A stretch of DNA of 64,000 bases, from assembly GCA_030765045.1 (NCBI GenBank), contig CM060965.1, positions 149,630,874 through 149,694,873 of the forward strand, read 5' to 3'. Position 1 is the first letter of the stretch. Every line of letters begins with the position of its first letter. This DNA comes from Tenodera sinensis (lineage: Eukaryota > Arthropoda > Insecta > Mantodea > Mantidae). Position numbers and translations under genes: made by a program. Below, in pieces: positions 43,864 to 56,505 of the stretch. The notes beneath the pieces are model-generated. The model did not search any database, had not been told where the DNA came from, and saw only the letters and a list, made by a program, of their open reading frames with translations.

Positions 43864-44884
43864 TTATAAAAAATACAGCAGTTTTTTTCCGCTTAGGTTA
43901 CGGTGTTGCGATCTCGCATACCCCAAATGTACTACTTTTCTTTCATAAAACCTCTGTGTAGTTTTATATTCTTGGATAGAACCGGTTAGCATCTGACATT
44001 CTGACAGTTTCTATATAAAACTCCATTAGTATTTCATGCCCTAAGGTTAGTTGGCAACTAAGATAATTAAAATGCAAATCTTGTCCCAAAGGCTTAACTT
44101 CAGTCTTATGGGTAACCCTCATAGGAAAAGTTATTATTTTAGCTTTCATACTCATCTGCCATTTCATAGTTATGCTGCCTGCATTTCTCATTAAAATATT
44201 GCAGCAGGCATTTGCAAGTAAGCTCGTACTTAAACAGATATACCTTTATTTATTAATTTTTGAGATGTACAAACTTACTTAAATACAAGTGAGAAAAAGT
44301 AACGCGCGCGCGCGCGCGCGCGTGTGTGTGTGTGTGGTGTGTGCGCGAGTATGTGCGTGTGTGTGGGCGTGGTTAAACGCTTTGGTTAATAAAATTAAAT
44401 GGAGTACAACCAAATATTATTATAATTTTTCCAGGAATTTTGAATTTTTAGTTAAGATTACTTTAGTCATTTATATCATGGGGTATTAGATTACACCCTT
44501 TTGACCTTTGAGCGAAAAAGTATTACTTGAACTCTAATATAATTTTTATTATTGCGCTATTCTCCTTAGTAGATGTCTATAGCTCCAATGCATAATAAAT
44601 TATAAAGATTTAACTACTGTTGTAAATTAAACTGTAAAATTTCTGTCGCAGCTGAGTAAATTTACCCTGGAGTTGTTTGAAATAAATTAGCAATTCCTTG
44701 CTTTCTTTTTACAGACAAAATTATTTTATAACAATAAAAAAGAGATGGTGGTAATTAGAATTTTACTACCTTCCCTTCCCTTATAGTAAACACGTGTGTT
44801 GCACAAAGCCCACAAATTCTATGCTAAAATTTCAGCGAGAATTTACGTTTTGTAGTTTCCTGACTGAAAATGTCACTTCAGTAA
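43864..44884. other. AT-rich stretch with (CG)10(TG)n array
   Basis: (CG)10 at 44303-44322 followed by (TG)n to about 44336. No gene recognised. Confidence 0.4.
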
Positions 44885-44885
44885 A

Positions 44886-44930
<45 letters not shown>

Positions 44931-45115
44931 CGTGTGTGTGTGCGTGCGCACGTGCGCGTATATGCACAGTAAAGAAATCTGGGATAGTATCAAACTTGGC
45001 ATTTAAATGCAGTATCTTCCAAAATTTTCACGGGTAGATTTTAAAAAATATCTACATGTCGGACCACCCTTTACATGGATAAATTTTCCATACTCTTATT
45101 TTCATAATAATAGTT
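44885..45115 (-). repeat. Interspersed repeat R1, copy d (partial)
   Basis: A (GT)n array (44888-44930) is followed by sequence matching R1 in reverse: AAACTTGGCATTTAA, CCACCCTTTACATGGATAAATTTTCC. The outer parts are missing. Confidence 0.55.
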
Positions 45116-45160
45116 ATTAATTTTGCTTTGTGTGTGTTCGTATGTGTGTGATGTGCGTGT

Positions 45161-45258
45161 GGTGGTGGTGGTGAGTGTGGTGTTTGTGATATGGTGTGTG
45201 TGGGCTGTGGTATGCGCGTGGCGGTGGCGTTGGAGGTGGCGGTGGCGGTGGTGGTGGC

Positions 45259-45290
<32 letters not shown>

Positions 45291-45309
45291 TGGAGAGAGA
45301 GAGAGAGAG

Positions 45310-45360
<51 letters not shown>
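45161..45360. repeat. (GGTGGC)n - (GA)n - (GT)n compound array
   Basis: Three successive simple-sequence blocks: GGT/GGC triplets, then GA (about 45294-45314), then GT (45315-45360). It abuts a SINE 50 bases downstream. Confidence 0.92.
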
Positions 45361-45364
<4 letters not shown>

Positions 45365-45410
45365 CTTAATGACAAAATGTATATTAATGTGCCAAAACTA
45401 ATTGACGTCG

Positions 45411-45629
45411 TCGGTCTGGGTGGCTCAGTTGGTTAGGCGCTGGCCTACTGATCCCAAGGTCGCGGGTTCAAACCCGGCCCAACCCGATGGTTTTCAAGTG
45501 TGCTTAAAAACGACAGCTCCATGTCAGTAGATTTACTGGCATGTAAAAGAACTCCTGCGGCACGAAATTCCGGCACACCGGCGACGCTGATGTGATCCTA
45601 GCAATTGACAGCGTCGTTAAACAACAAAA
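45411..45629 (+). mobile_element. tRNA-derived SINE (family gamma), copy 1
   Basis: The head GGGTGGCTCAGTTGGTTAGGCGCTGG and box B CGGGTTCAAACCCG (45463-45476) come close to a complete tRNA fold. The body holds AGCTCCATGTCAGTAGATTTACTGGCATGTAAAAGAACTCCTG and ends GCGTCGTTAAACAACAAAATTATT. The match to copy 2 covers its full length. Confidence 0.88.
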
Positions 45630-46363
45630 TTATTTTAAATTTTGTTTTTAACTAAACGACGTCTTCCAACCTTACTGAGAATAAGCAAGGTTGTATAACT
45701 TACTTGAACTGCTATACTTTCTTCCCGATGAGCTTTTCTTTATAAATAGCGACGAGGTAGCTGGAACGCGAAAGTAAGCATAGATGAAAACTCAGCATTA
45801 CAATATGTGGTACTTGTGGTCATTAAATACTGCTTTTTCAGTGTGTCTTCTCGGTATTTTATTATCCTTTTTGTCTTTATAGTGTCCTAAGAGATTTAAC
45901 TCTGAGTGTCTTGTGTAGTATTTTTAAATGCCTTCAAAGAAACGCAAGGCTATTGGGCAAATGCAATATAAGATGGAATGTTGTAACGATAAATCGTTAA
46001 ACCACGGGCAACGCCGCGTAATTAATGACATTCTTATTTATGTAATTGTACATAATATATCAGACATAACCCATTTTGAAAAAACTGCCTCAAATTTTGT
46101 CTTATGCCTCTATTCGCAGATGACCGTATAGTAGACTACGACGCCTAGGTTAGTGTGTGTACAAACGGGATGAGTTACTCCTATGTTACCAATATTTAGC
46201 CAGCGTTGGACTGTGACGAGCCTGAGCTCGTATGAACCGACGGCGTTATACTCGTATGTTATCGAAATTGATCGAAATGAGTACTAGGTTATGGATAAGG
46301 GTCCTGGGATCTCATTGGGAAGCTTAGTAAACTAACACGTAACACTAGTATAAATTCCATTTC
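45630..46363 (+). other. Unassigned; possible hAT N-terminal remnant
   Basis: The frame 45928-46131 begins MPSKKRKAIGQ and might be the start of the hAT transposase found downstream, but no hAT motif is seen in it. The rest is unrecognised. Confidence 0.25.
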
Positions 46364-46631
46364 CATTGGAAGTCCAAAACATTTCGCCAAATAACCATAT
46401 TTGGACCACCCATCAGCAGTGCCCAACGGCAGTTGCATGCTGAAAATACCATCCGACGAGGAGCATAAAATATGCTACCTCCCAACAATCCTCAATCCTC
46501 ATTCTTCACCAGCCATCCTATAACTTCCTAATCCCGTCATGCAGTGGTTAAGCCCTAAAAGGGCAGGTACACGGATGACACACCTCGGGCTGTTCTCAGC
46601 CTGCCATCTGGTAGTCTAGTCTAGTCTAGTC
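46364..46631 (+). mobile_element. LINE family C, copy C2: 3' UTR only
   Basis: The 268 bp match the 3' UTR of C1 (28515-28774, reverse complement), including the CATCAGCAGTGCC, CGACGAGGAGCATAA, CCTAAAAGGGCAGGTACACG and CGGGCTGTTCTCAGCCTGCC blocks. The tail TAGTC is repeated four times. No coding sequence is present, so this is an extreme 5' truncation, typical of failed reverse transcription. Confidence 0.93.
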
Positions 46632-46859
46632 TGAATGAACGGCAACCCAGTTTGGCTTGGTTATACTTTGTGTTTCTACAAATAATGAGTAAAAACATTA
46701 TAAGTTAACGATACTTGAAGTTGTGCAAGAGCTATATATGTATACGTATGTGTATGTATATGCACTCTTTTCCTGAACTAAATTTCACATGTTATTTGTG
46801 ATTCTTCAATGGTGCTTTTGCGTCATGCTTTCTTGGTGCCTTTTTATTTTTGTTTGTTT

Positions 46860-47590
46860 TTTAGTGAGATAAATCATTATGTCCATTCGTCAAGAAGCTA
46901 GATGGCTCCATCAAATGTGTAAACAACTGCCACTATAGAAGCAAGAGTCGAAAACAACGTACCGTGGTAGTGAAGCGTTGCCTTGCAAGTTTATGTAGAC
47001 GCCAATTATTTATTACAAGATGAGGTACTTGAATAGAGGCGTCACGTATTATATGGTACATTACAATGAAATTGTAAATGTTGTTAGCGCTCTATGTGAT
47101 GCAAATTCATCTTCTATCGTAACAGCAAAGTCTCTGATATCGCATGAGCTATCTGAAAACCTTCAGTTTATGTCCAACAATTTTGTGTTGCCCAAAGCTA
47201 GTAAGCAATTAGAAAAATCGGGTTTGGAAGTGTCCAAGAGCATAAGTATAATAGAAGACAGCTAATTCAATTAATAGGATACCTCTTGTGTCAGGTATCA
47301 AAAAGGTGAAAGCTAAATTCCAGAAAGTTCTAAACATAAATATTGGTTATCAGGTTATGGGTGAAATTTTGAAAATGAGTAAAAAGGAAAACACGCCAGA
47401 TGACAGAGTGAAATTCTTTACATTTGCACCTCTTACATCGAGTGACGTAGAAAGAAATTTTTCACTGTTTCAAAACTGCTTCAGTGATAGGCGTCGAAAT
47501 TCCACATTTTATAATTTACGAACGTACATTGTAACCCAGTGTAATGCACTCTGTGACGATATTATAGCTAATAGCAGTATGTATCTGTAA
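46860..47590 (+). pseudogene. Second hAT transposase relic (C-terminal part)
   Basis: Frames 47020-47265 and 47288-47590 read VHYNEIVNVVSAL, KSLISHELSENLQFMSNNF, then TFAPLTSSDVERNFSLFQNCFSDRRRNSTFYNLRTY before a stop. APLTS.DVER.FS.....LSDRR..... is the signature of the C-terminal dimerisation region of a common hAT group in insects. At least one frameshift separates the two pieces. The N-terminal half and terminal repeats are not recognised. Confidence 0.8.
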
Positions 47591-48216
47591 GCGTTTAAGT
47601 GCAATTCCAGAATACATAGTTTATGATGCTTGTAGGTTGTGCTGCAGTGAGGCTGTTTTCATGGTCAGGCTGTACCTACCTGCAGTTGTTTACTTGCGCG
47701 AGCGATAACAGTAAATACCATGTGCAGTGTACCTATGGAAAAACGCACACGCCTCCGGCATTTAGTCATCGCTGGTAAACGTATGGCAGAAGCAGTAACT
47801 TACAACCGATATATTACAGTGGGTATCCCCAACTTACATACTTTCCAGGGGCTCCATAGCACCTCCAGAAAAACAAAATAGAAAACAAATAGAAATTGAA
47901 TGAAATCAGGGGATATGAAACAAAAGCACAATAAACATAATAAAGTTAAACATAGCACTTAAGAAACAAGCAGATCTAATGATCTTCGGCATAGAAATTA
48001 ATTGTTAATATTTTGGAGACCTTAGAGCGTTGCACATTAACTTAAAAAAATTAGTGTTGTTTCAACTTAGCATAACAGTTGCATATCACTAAATATATTT
48101 TTTCTATCGCATGTTCAGCCGTTGCCTAGAGTGAGGGCAAGTAAAACGTATTGCACATTTTCTTACATGATTCATAGTGCATCAAAGCAAGCTCCCAACT
48201 AAATAAATAATCAATA
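47591..48216. other. Unassigned stretch
   Basis: No open frame or repeat recognised. It probably includes non-coding 3' sequence of the hAT relic. Confidence 0.35.
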
Positions 48217-48436
48217 TGTTGTTGTTTAACGACGCTGTCAATTGCTAGGATCACATCAGCGTCACCTGTGTGCCGGAATTTTGTCCCGCAGGAGTTCTTT
48301 TACATGCCAGTAAATATACTAACATGGAGCTCTCGTTTTTAAGCACATAAGAAACCATTGGTCTGAGCCGGATTGAACTCGCGACCTTGGAATCAATAGG
48401 CCAGCCTTTACCCAACTGAGCCACGCAGATCGACAG
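48217..48436 (-). mobile_element. tRNA-derived SINE (family gamma), copy 2
   Basis: Reverse complement matches copy 1 from the tRNA-like head (GCGTGGCTCAGTTGGGTAAAGGCTGGCC) to the terminal GCGTCGTTAAACAACAA. Box B has decayed to GAGTTCAATCCGG. Confidence 0.87.
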
Positions 48437-48609
48437 CTCCGAGCTGGGAAAACTTAAATGTAAGGCAGAATATTTCGAATCTATCAATGTGTAAGAAAAC
48501 CTATTTGATATAAATCACAATTTTTAATCAACATATCACCTATTCTTCAATACCAATTGGTGATGGTTTCTCAGTATAAACTGAAGAGGAATTCAAAAGC
48601 TGTACAGGA

Positions 48610-48780
48610 GAGCCCCGATATGTAGGCATTCAATCTGTAACCATCATGTCTGACCTCAAAAACCACTTGAGTTTAAACGCCCTATGTCCTTCACGGCTAC
48701 CCACAATTCAGTTCACTTGAAATGGGTTCCGGGACATGTGGGGATTCTGGTCTATAAATGGGCACATGAAGCATACTTTT
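48610..48780 (+). pseudogene. Retroelement RNase H fragment
   Basis: The frame reads HLKWVPGHVGI followed by KWAHEA, matching the conserved ..WVPGHVGI.GNE.AD.A segment of the RNase H domain that follows the RT in several LINE clades and some LTR elements. Only about 25 codons are convincing. The upstream frame is broken. Element type unknown. Confidence 0.6.
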
Positions 48781-49758
48781 TATTAAAACTTTCGTTTCGG
48801 GGTTTCCCTTGATTTCTTGATTAAAAGCTCATTACTATCTCTGGTGCATGCGAAATATCACTAAAACTCTGCACCTGCTTTACTCAAGTTTGCAATTTTG
48901 TCAGCTTTGCTTTTCTCTGGTTAACTATAGCTTTCTGGGGACGTTTATACTAATCCCTACTTTCTCCTGTTAAACTTTTTCAGTAAGCAGCTTGGGATGC
49001 TCTGGGTTGCTTTAAAAATATAATATAACATAACTATCAGTTGTTTTTCATCTTCCACTTTCATTGATGCAAAAGCTTGTGTTAAATAAAGCACTCACTG
49101 CATGCATTTTTCTCTGCAGTAAGCTTCTCTTTAAATTGATAAGTATAGACTAAAGGCGTGTAATTGCTTTTTGAAATTTCATTTCACATATTCAAATGGT
49201 AATTGATTTTAAATTTATCATCCGTACTCATATTTAGCATCCATTGCGCAACATCCATTACCGCTACTAGAGTGCATTATGCGCTCTTAACTTAATGAAG
49301 CAACACAGATTAACAGAAGCAGTACTCACTAGAAAGCAGATATGTATTTATGGTTGAGGAAACCTAACACGATTACTGCAAAATGAATCTAATTACTCCT
49401 CTGGTGATGTGCCATTACTACCAGCATTATGACGAAGACGACTGTTTCGCTGTATGAGGCTCATAAATATATGCTTGGATTCTTTATTTAATTTGATTTT
49501 GGAGAATTGTCTGTCTATGAGCACTTGAAAGCGGAACTGTAAAGTAAGGAAGCTTTAGTTAACGTTTCATCCGAAATCCAGGCGCCTTTCCAAGGTGAAT
49601 ACAAGTTATATGTATAAAAGGAATTACAAGTAAAAGTATGACTTTACTCATACATACCATAAAATAAACTCCAACGAATTAATAGTGCACAAGTTTCATG
49701 CTGATGGAACAATTATTTACAAAGACAAAGATGCTTAAATGACCGTAAATGGGAAAGA
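48781..49758. other. AT-rich stretch, nothing recognised
   Basis: No supported gene, repeat match or tandem array. Confidence 0.35.
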
Positions 49759-50030
<272 letters not shown>

Positions 50031-51229
50031 TGTTTATAATACGCGTACACATCTCAGGTATTACGTTTTTCAAAGGAAAATATATTTTAATTTTCCCTTC
50101 CAGAAGAAATGAAAGGAGCACCAGAACACGCTGGATCACAAATTATATAATATTTTAGGACATATACCTCATTATCAAATATTAAACAAATAGTGTCACG
50201 AAAGCTTCGAAATTGTATTATGAAGCAAGCACTATTCGTAGTTCATATGATAGCTTGTTTCGTTCTCAGGATGAAGTTCTGATATGACTGCGCAAGTGCA
50301 ACCCAGCCTTTTCTTTGGAGTATGGATTACACTTTCGGAGGAAATGTCTCGGAAGATAAATACGCAGCAAAATCATGATGGACCCAGAGATCCGTCCCTC
50401 TTACATTGACATTAAATTCGTGCATATTGGGAAGTGCCTTATGTCGTAATATCCTTCGTCTGTAGTCATTAATTTCTGCTGTTGTATGCGAACTTGTTTT
50501 GTAAATATCCAGAGCAGTTTGATTTTGTTTCCAGTATTTTTGGGAATAAATGCAGTAAACTTAAGTTTATAATCTTGCTGCTTATAGAAAATCTTTCAAC
50601 TTAAAGAACGAACTAAAAGCTACTGTGAGAACTTAGTTCAAATACGCAACTACGGAAGAAGTTGCAGAAGAAATCAAGAAAATCTTATCAATATTAAAAG
50701 CGGTATAAATAATCCGAAATACTGTGCATACCTACCTGTTTACGTGATGACCTAACTCAAGGTTTTAGGCCTCGCAGATCGATCTACCTCTATCTACTGT
50801 TCAACCTAAAATTTAAAATATGTTAAAATATCATACATATTTATTTCTTTGTTCATTCATTTATGCTACAACAGAGCAAAGCTACATCTAATTTATTTAT
50901 ACAAGCTTGACTAAATGCAAAACAGGAATACAAGAAGAAACTAAACATAAACTATATATTAAGCTATCATTGAAGACAAGACATTGGAAACTGTATACTA
51001 ATCAATCAAATAAGAGATACAACTGAGAAAACAGTAATTAACATTTTTTAATATAACAGAAAGAGAATACAATAAAGTATTAAGAAACTAAGACTAAGAC
51101 TCTGATGTACTGTAGTCACATGACTTTTTCTACTCTTGCACTAACCATTCTTACAACCTTTTATTCCTATATCTTCTTTGTGTTAGTTGAATAAACATTT
51201 GTACATTTGTTTATTTCCTTGCAGGTGCA
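50031..51229. other. AT-rich stretch, nothing recognised
   Basis: No supported gene. ACATGACTTTTTCTACTCTTGCACTAACCATTC near 51118 is shared with about 35000 and may mark an outer part of repeat R1. Confidence 0.35.
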
Positions 51230-51975
51230 AGGTGAATATTAGAATACAGTAGGCTTTGAGCGATAGTCAAATATTCTAAAGCTTTTTACCCATTCTCTTT
51301 GCACGCTTAACATATAAAAATGAACAACGATGTTCCATTTAACGAAATTTTTGTTCTCCGAAACTGGTACAAATAACAAGGTGAAATGGTCCACTCTACA
51401 AAAAAAATTATTCTGACATAAACCGTGTGTTTTAGCGAGTGTGTTTTTGTAGAGTAAGATTTTGCCCATCTCTTACGGTTTACGGGTTATTCATAGGTCA
51501 TACCGAGCAAACAGGACTACATAGGCTATAGCCAGAAAATTCAAAATATACATTTTGTTTGTTATCAAAATGTCTCAAAAATATGACATTTTAATCTAAA
51601 TCGTTAGGGCCATTTTCAAGAAAATCAAAATTTTCGAAAAATTTTCCACGTAAAGTGTAGTTTGGGATGGGGCTATTTTCTTCAAAATCTTCGTGTCGCA
51701 TCCTTGAAAGACCTTGAATTTAGATACCAGCTTTGGTTTCTGAGCGACTTTTCTTTTTAGAGTTATGCTGTCCACACACAGACACAGGCACATAGACGCA
51801 CAGACACACAGAAAGACTCACAGACTGACACGCACACACAAACACACACACACACGCGCGCGCGCGCGGACATTTTTCTAAAAATTCTTTTTTGGGGGGG
51901 ATTCATGGGGTCTCAAAACATATATTTCCGGTGAAATCTTGACATGGAATTTTTGGGTGGAATACAATACACCAG
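51230..51975 (+). repeat. Interspersed repeat R1, copy e (best preserved)
   Basis: Contains every R1 block in order: AGGCTTTGAGCGATAGTCAAATATT, ACAGGACTACATAGGC, GAAAATTCAAAATATACATTT, AAATTTTCCACGTAAAG, TTCTTCAAAATCTTCGTGTCGCATCC, a CA-rich array ending in (CG)7 (51855-51868), then GGACATTTTTCTAAAA and ATATTTCCGGTGAAATCTTGACAT. A - strand frame over the core (51596-51793) reads KPKLVSKFKVFQGCDTKILKK and is partly conserved in other copies. Confidence 0.75.
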
Positions 51976-53128
51976 TAGAGAAAGTAAAAGTGAAACATAT
52001 CTGAACTACTATATAAGGCATAGAATTGCAAATGTTATACTGATTCTGCAGATAACAATAAGCGATACAGCTGAAAATCACATGCAAATAATTTCCATAT
52101 TTAACTGTTTCTTAAACTACTTGTAAGGTAAGCTAAAATCCATCTCTATTTTAGTTGAAAGTTTATTGTATTTCGCACACAACCTCAGAACGGGAGAATT
52201 TTTATGGGATAACATTTTCGGAGTCCTAAACTGAAACAGCTGACGGTTTCTAAAATTAGCAGTACTGACATTAAAATATTTTCTGTCAAGCAGTTCTTCA
52301 GCGTATACCAGGCCATTTATGAGTTTATACAAAAATAATTAATTTGTTCAGCTGTGGGACTTTTTGAATTCGTTAAGCAGTTACTACACGGCAAGTTCTG
52401 ATTATAAATAAAAACACGGTGAGTTTTGTAATATAAGTAGGTATTTGAGGAAGTATATGGCAAGAATCGTTTCTAATATTATTGACATTCGATGACGTAA
52501 TGTACTTGACAAAAATGTGTGTTAATGTATCAATGCTGCTACTAGCCAGTTTAAATGCGCGGATTGTGAGGCAGCACAAATGAGGTATTCCGTTTACTAA
52601 ACTTGCAGCTGTTGTTTCTCTTGTGAATAAACTTTGCATGTATTCAACTGTGTATGAAACGCACAGGTGCATAGCCTCACCTCTCCCTCCTGTGTCCTAG
52701 GGAACAATATGCCTTAACTGTGTGAGTTTCTCTTGGTATGAACTGTAACCGCCTCCGACGTATGGATCTAACTTATTAGCACAATAAACGCATCGTAACG
52801 TGTACCAATACTGGTATTTGGAGTCAACAAACAGTGTAATTGAGAGGATCAGTGCAACAGTGGTCCAACCTATTTTAACAATGGAGAAAAATTGAGTTAA
52901 AGTTAAACATTCCTGGTTTTTTTAAAGGAAATGAAAAGCCCATTTGAATTGCACTGATTGTTCACTGATACTTTCTCACCTTATTAAACAATTCACTAAT
53001 CAGTACTACAATACTTTTGATACGAAACAGACTTTGTGGTGTGCTGCAAATCTTTTTCTGGATTGGACCACTGTTGCATTTATACTTTTTCTTGTATATT
53101 ACCATAAAATAAATCTTACAGCAAATAT
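51976..53128. other. AT-rich stretch, nothing recognised
   Basis: Several short frames, none with recognisable similarity or conserved context. Confidence 0.35.
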
Positions 53129-53622
53129 TGTAACTTTTTGGTTGGGTGTGAAGTAAAGTAGACAGATGTAGTCTAGATAAAGAAACACTTTTATTTCCGT
53201 AAACAGTAACTTGTACACTCGTTGCAACAGCAAGAAAGTCTTTTCCGATTCCCCAACAGCACGACTCCGAATTCGTAACACAAAGAACTGTTCCTTCTCC
53301 TTGGTGTGACTCCTCGACGCTTCGCATACGTCTCTTCTTTCCGTCGGCACGACTACTCAACCTTCACATACGTCTGACTGACTCCTGTCGCACTTTACCG
53401 CTATTTATATCTCCCAGGCACTATTCTGGAAAGTTCAGTTATTCGGTGGAATACAAAGAGGAAGATTCCAGAAGCTTCTATCCTTTTCTCTCTTTCGGCA
53501 AGCGCCCCAACAATGCGGCCATTCTCTGTCTCTTTCCTTCGGCTCCTTTGCGGTAGTGCCGACAATAATGCGATGGGTGACACTGCTGCTGTCGGCAATT
53601 AGATGCGGCGGGCGCGGTGACA
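53129..53622 (-). mobile_element. Solo LTR of a Gypsy-like retrotransposon
   Basis: On the - strand the 494-bp unit starts TGTCACC and ends GTTACA, flanked by identical ATAT (53125-53128 and 53623-53626), a 4-bp target duplication typical of Gypsy-type elements. Inside are a TATAAATA box, an AGTCAGT initiator about 28 bases on, and AATAAAAG near the 3' side. No internal gag/pol is present, so it arose by LTR-LTR recombination. The open frames within it are by-products. Confidence 0.8.
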
Positions 53623-54504
53623 ATATGTATTTACTTTTATTTTTTTTAATGTTTAATTTTTTATTAAAATGAAACATGTTTTATCCTTACAGTTTTTAAA
53701 AGCTTTAAAGTGCCTATTGTTAAGTGTTGGGACATGTAAAACGGCATTAGACGTGTTTAATTCATATACCCTGTACATTCAGTTACATCAAAATATGGAA
53801 AATTATTTGACACTGTCATTTCATTTTCTCACACATAAGCGGTAATAATTTTCCAATTTATACTCTTGTTATATGGTTAGAATATATGCAAAGTTTATAA
53901 CATGTTTTATTCACTCAAACCCTTGGAAGTCTGATGCTTAGTTTTTTGTACATGTCTGTTTTACATAATCAGTGTTGTAAAAAATTCACCATCCATCTCA
54001 TTTTCACAGTTTTGAGTAATATTGTAAAATGTATAACAAACTGGTGGGACATATTTTAAAGGGTAATTCATATCCTTAAGTTTGAATGGGTTTATTTGTC
54101 TAGGTTTGACATATTTTGGTTCAAGCTTAACATTGCTAAGATCCAGATGTGCTTATCTATTTTTTCTTTGCTGCGCTCTCATTGGCTCTTTATGGTTAGA
54201 TCACGGTTACACTCAACATGGATTTTCGTCTGAGGGAAAATATTAATGGTGTCAGTTTAATTTAAGGAATGGTTTTTGGTCCAAACCATACAATGGGAAG
54301 GTGGTTTACATGAAAACCTGACAGATGGCGCCAATATTGCAAATTGTGTATTGGGAGGGTTAGACCACTGTTGCGCTGACCCCCTCAGTTGGAAAATAAC
54401 ATGCCACAAAATGTAGGCACGAATGAAGGGCATAACAGGATTTACAACTTCTACTTTGTGTCGTTTGCTGTAGTAAATAACAGACAGTGGTGGTATTACA
54501 TTCA
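53623..54504. other. AT-rich stretch, nothing recognised
   Basis: No supported gene or repeat match. Confidence 0.35.
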
Positions 54505-54794
54505 CAAACTCGAGATTTCACCGAAAATACACGTTTTAAGATTATCAGAAAAAAAAAAACCAAAAGATAACGCAATTTTAGAAACACGCAGGCACACGTC
54601 TGTGAACGCCATAACTCAAACAAACAGTTGCAGAAATGCCACATTTGGCATTTAAGTTTAGCAGCCTTAAAGGATGCGATAGCGATACGAGGATTTTGAA
54701 CAAACCCCTCCTCCCACTCCAAACTACATCTTACATGGAAAAAATGTTTGTTCTTATTTAGTTTCTCATACGCTGTAAAGATTAACATACCGTG
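54505..54794 (-). repeat. Interspersed repeat R1, copy f (partial)
   Basis: Reverse-orientation R1: CGAGATTTCACCGAAAATACACGTTTTAAGA, CATAACTCAAACA, GCCACATTTGGCATTTAAGTTTAGC, AAAGGATGCGATA.CGA.GATTTTGAA, CCAAACTACATCTTACATGGAAAAA. The microsatellite has decayed to a short CA-rich stretch. Confidence 0.65.
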
Positions 54795-55425
54795 ACAAAA
54801 TGACAACATAAATCCGGTTACTTTTCTATCCTGGTCTTGTCTTCTAAAATTTTATCGCAAATACAGGTTTATACTCGTCGTAAACACAATCCACGGTCTT
54901 TTGTGCTATCAAAACTTACAACTTTTACTTCCGTAACCTTGTTAAATGCTTTCATTGTCCTTCTTCACTTTCTCTGTCTCTCATACACTAATTACCACGC
55001 TACAATAACTGGACGCTCGTTAAATCTTCTTTAAAACGACCGACACATTTTTCACGACGACACGCACACGCAGAACTGCCTCGCGCTCACTGATAGACTG
55101 AACGACGACTCATTTCTGCAATCATAAAACTCTATCTTCTGTTTCCACGCTTCCTTATACAGAGAGATGACGTCACACGGATCTTTCTCGACTTCTACAC
55201 ATACGCCGGCGATTACGTTGCCAGATCCAAAGTTTGTCCAAAGTTCTGGAAAAGGCCCTTCTTGTGTAGCCACTTCCATTGTTAGTCACGTACAAACGAC
55301 AGTGGCGCGAGGGAGCCCGAACGCTTTTGTTTACTCGCCGGCCCAGCATATGGCGTGATGCAGCTTAACCCCGTCCGCCCTTTGTTGTGCACCGAGCCCG
55401 GCGTTTAAGATTTCTGCACGACAAA
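54795..55425 (-). repeat. LTR-like promoter repeat R2, copy 3
   Basis: On the - strand it begins TGTCGTGCAG near 55423, has CGGGCTCGGTGCACAACAAAGGGCGGACGG, the CRE TGACGTCA (55168-55175) and then TATAAGG. It aligns with copies at 25.1 and 33.3 kb for over 400 bp. Confidence 0.6.
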
Positions 55426-56015
55426 TGAAATGCGTCTCTTGCATTTTCAGGGAGTAGCCTGTGAAGTCCTCTTCATTTTGAATTACTTACGTAAACCTTA
55501 AGAGACACAGATGATCTTACAACACAGAAAGTTATATCTCGACACAACTTATGTCGAATCAACACTTTTGTGCGCTAACGATTACCAAGATATTCTTAGT
55601 TACTTGTTTGAACTTTCAAATACTTACATCGCTTCCGTGATCATAGAACAGCACGAAATTTCAAAGATAAATAAACTGTTTAAGAATACCTATACCTATA
55701 AGCTATTGTATCCTTATTTTGTCTATGACGAATGTGTACACGTATAGTGAAGTTATTTATTTGCATTAATAAAGAGCAGATATTCAGGAGAATAAACTGT
55801 TGTGAGAGACCTCCGTTAAAGAGCAGGTGAAGAAAATCATTGTAATGCAATACATCAGGCTTTTGAATGGTGTAAGCAACTCCAAAATCAGAAATAAATC
55901 TGTTAATCGACTGTGTGTATACATAAACGCAGTGTATGCAAATCTTTCATAAAAAGGCATATTTACACCTTTCTTAGGAGACGTTAAAAGTATGGTACAG
56001 AGTGTACGCCTAGTC
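55426..56015. other. AT-rich stretch, nothing recognised
   Basis: A + frame at 55511-55747 (78 codons) has no recognisable similarity. Confidence 0.35.
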
Positions 56016-56019
56016 TGAT

Positions 56020-56505
56020 GGAACCCTATTGTAATCTATTGCAGCCTACCGCCCTGCAGGAGAAAGAGATGAGACGAAGGTAAGAGAGCGGTGCTGCAGG
56101 GACATGCAGAAGAAAGCCACTTGGCTCACCATCTGAAGCTCCTCGGCACTGCCCAGAGAGGACATTAAGCGACCTAAGCAGTGTGGGCATTGGCACGCAG
56201 CTGTCATAAGCGAGGCCAAGAGGCCAAGGGTTACAGAGTGGAAGCAACCGCATCACCTGCCCGCTGCCGCCCGAATCACCATAATGACAGCATACCTGAA
56301 AGATGACGAAGGAAATGAAATGAGGAAGGGAAAGAAAGGAAACCGTGGAATGGAAGTAATCACCACAGCATTTTCCTAGGTGACAGCGGAAACCACGGAA
56401 AAAATCCAACCTAGAGTACGTGGTCACGGGGAATTGAAGTTAGGGCATCCAGTTCGAGTACTACAGTTGCCGCGACGCCACCTAAATCAGTTAATATTTG
56501 CCACA
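56020..56505 (-). mobile_element. Probable tRNA-derived SINE (family zeta)
   Basis: On the - strand the head GGTGGCGTCGCGGCAACTGTAGTACTCG is followed by a box B-like CTTCAATTCCCC and GTGACCACGTACTCTAGGTTGGATTTTTTCCGTGG, then a CT-rich and GC-richer body. The layout matches insect SINE heads, but only one copy occurs here. Confidence 0.5.
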
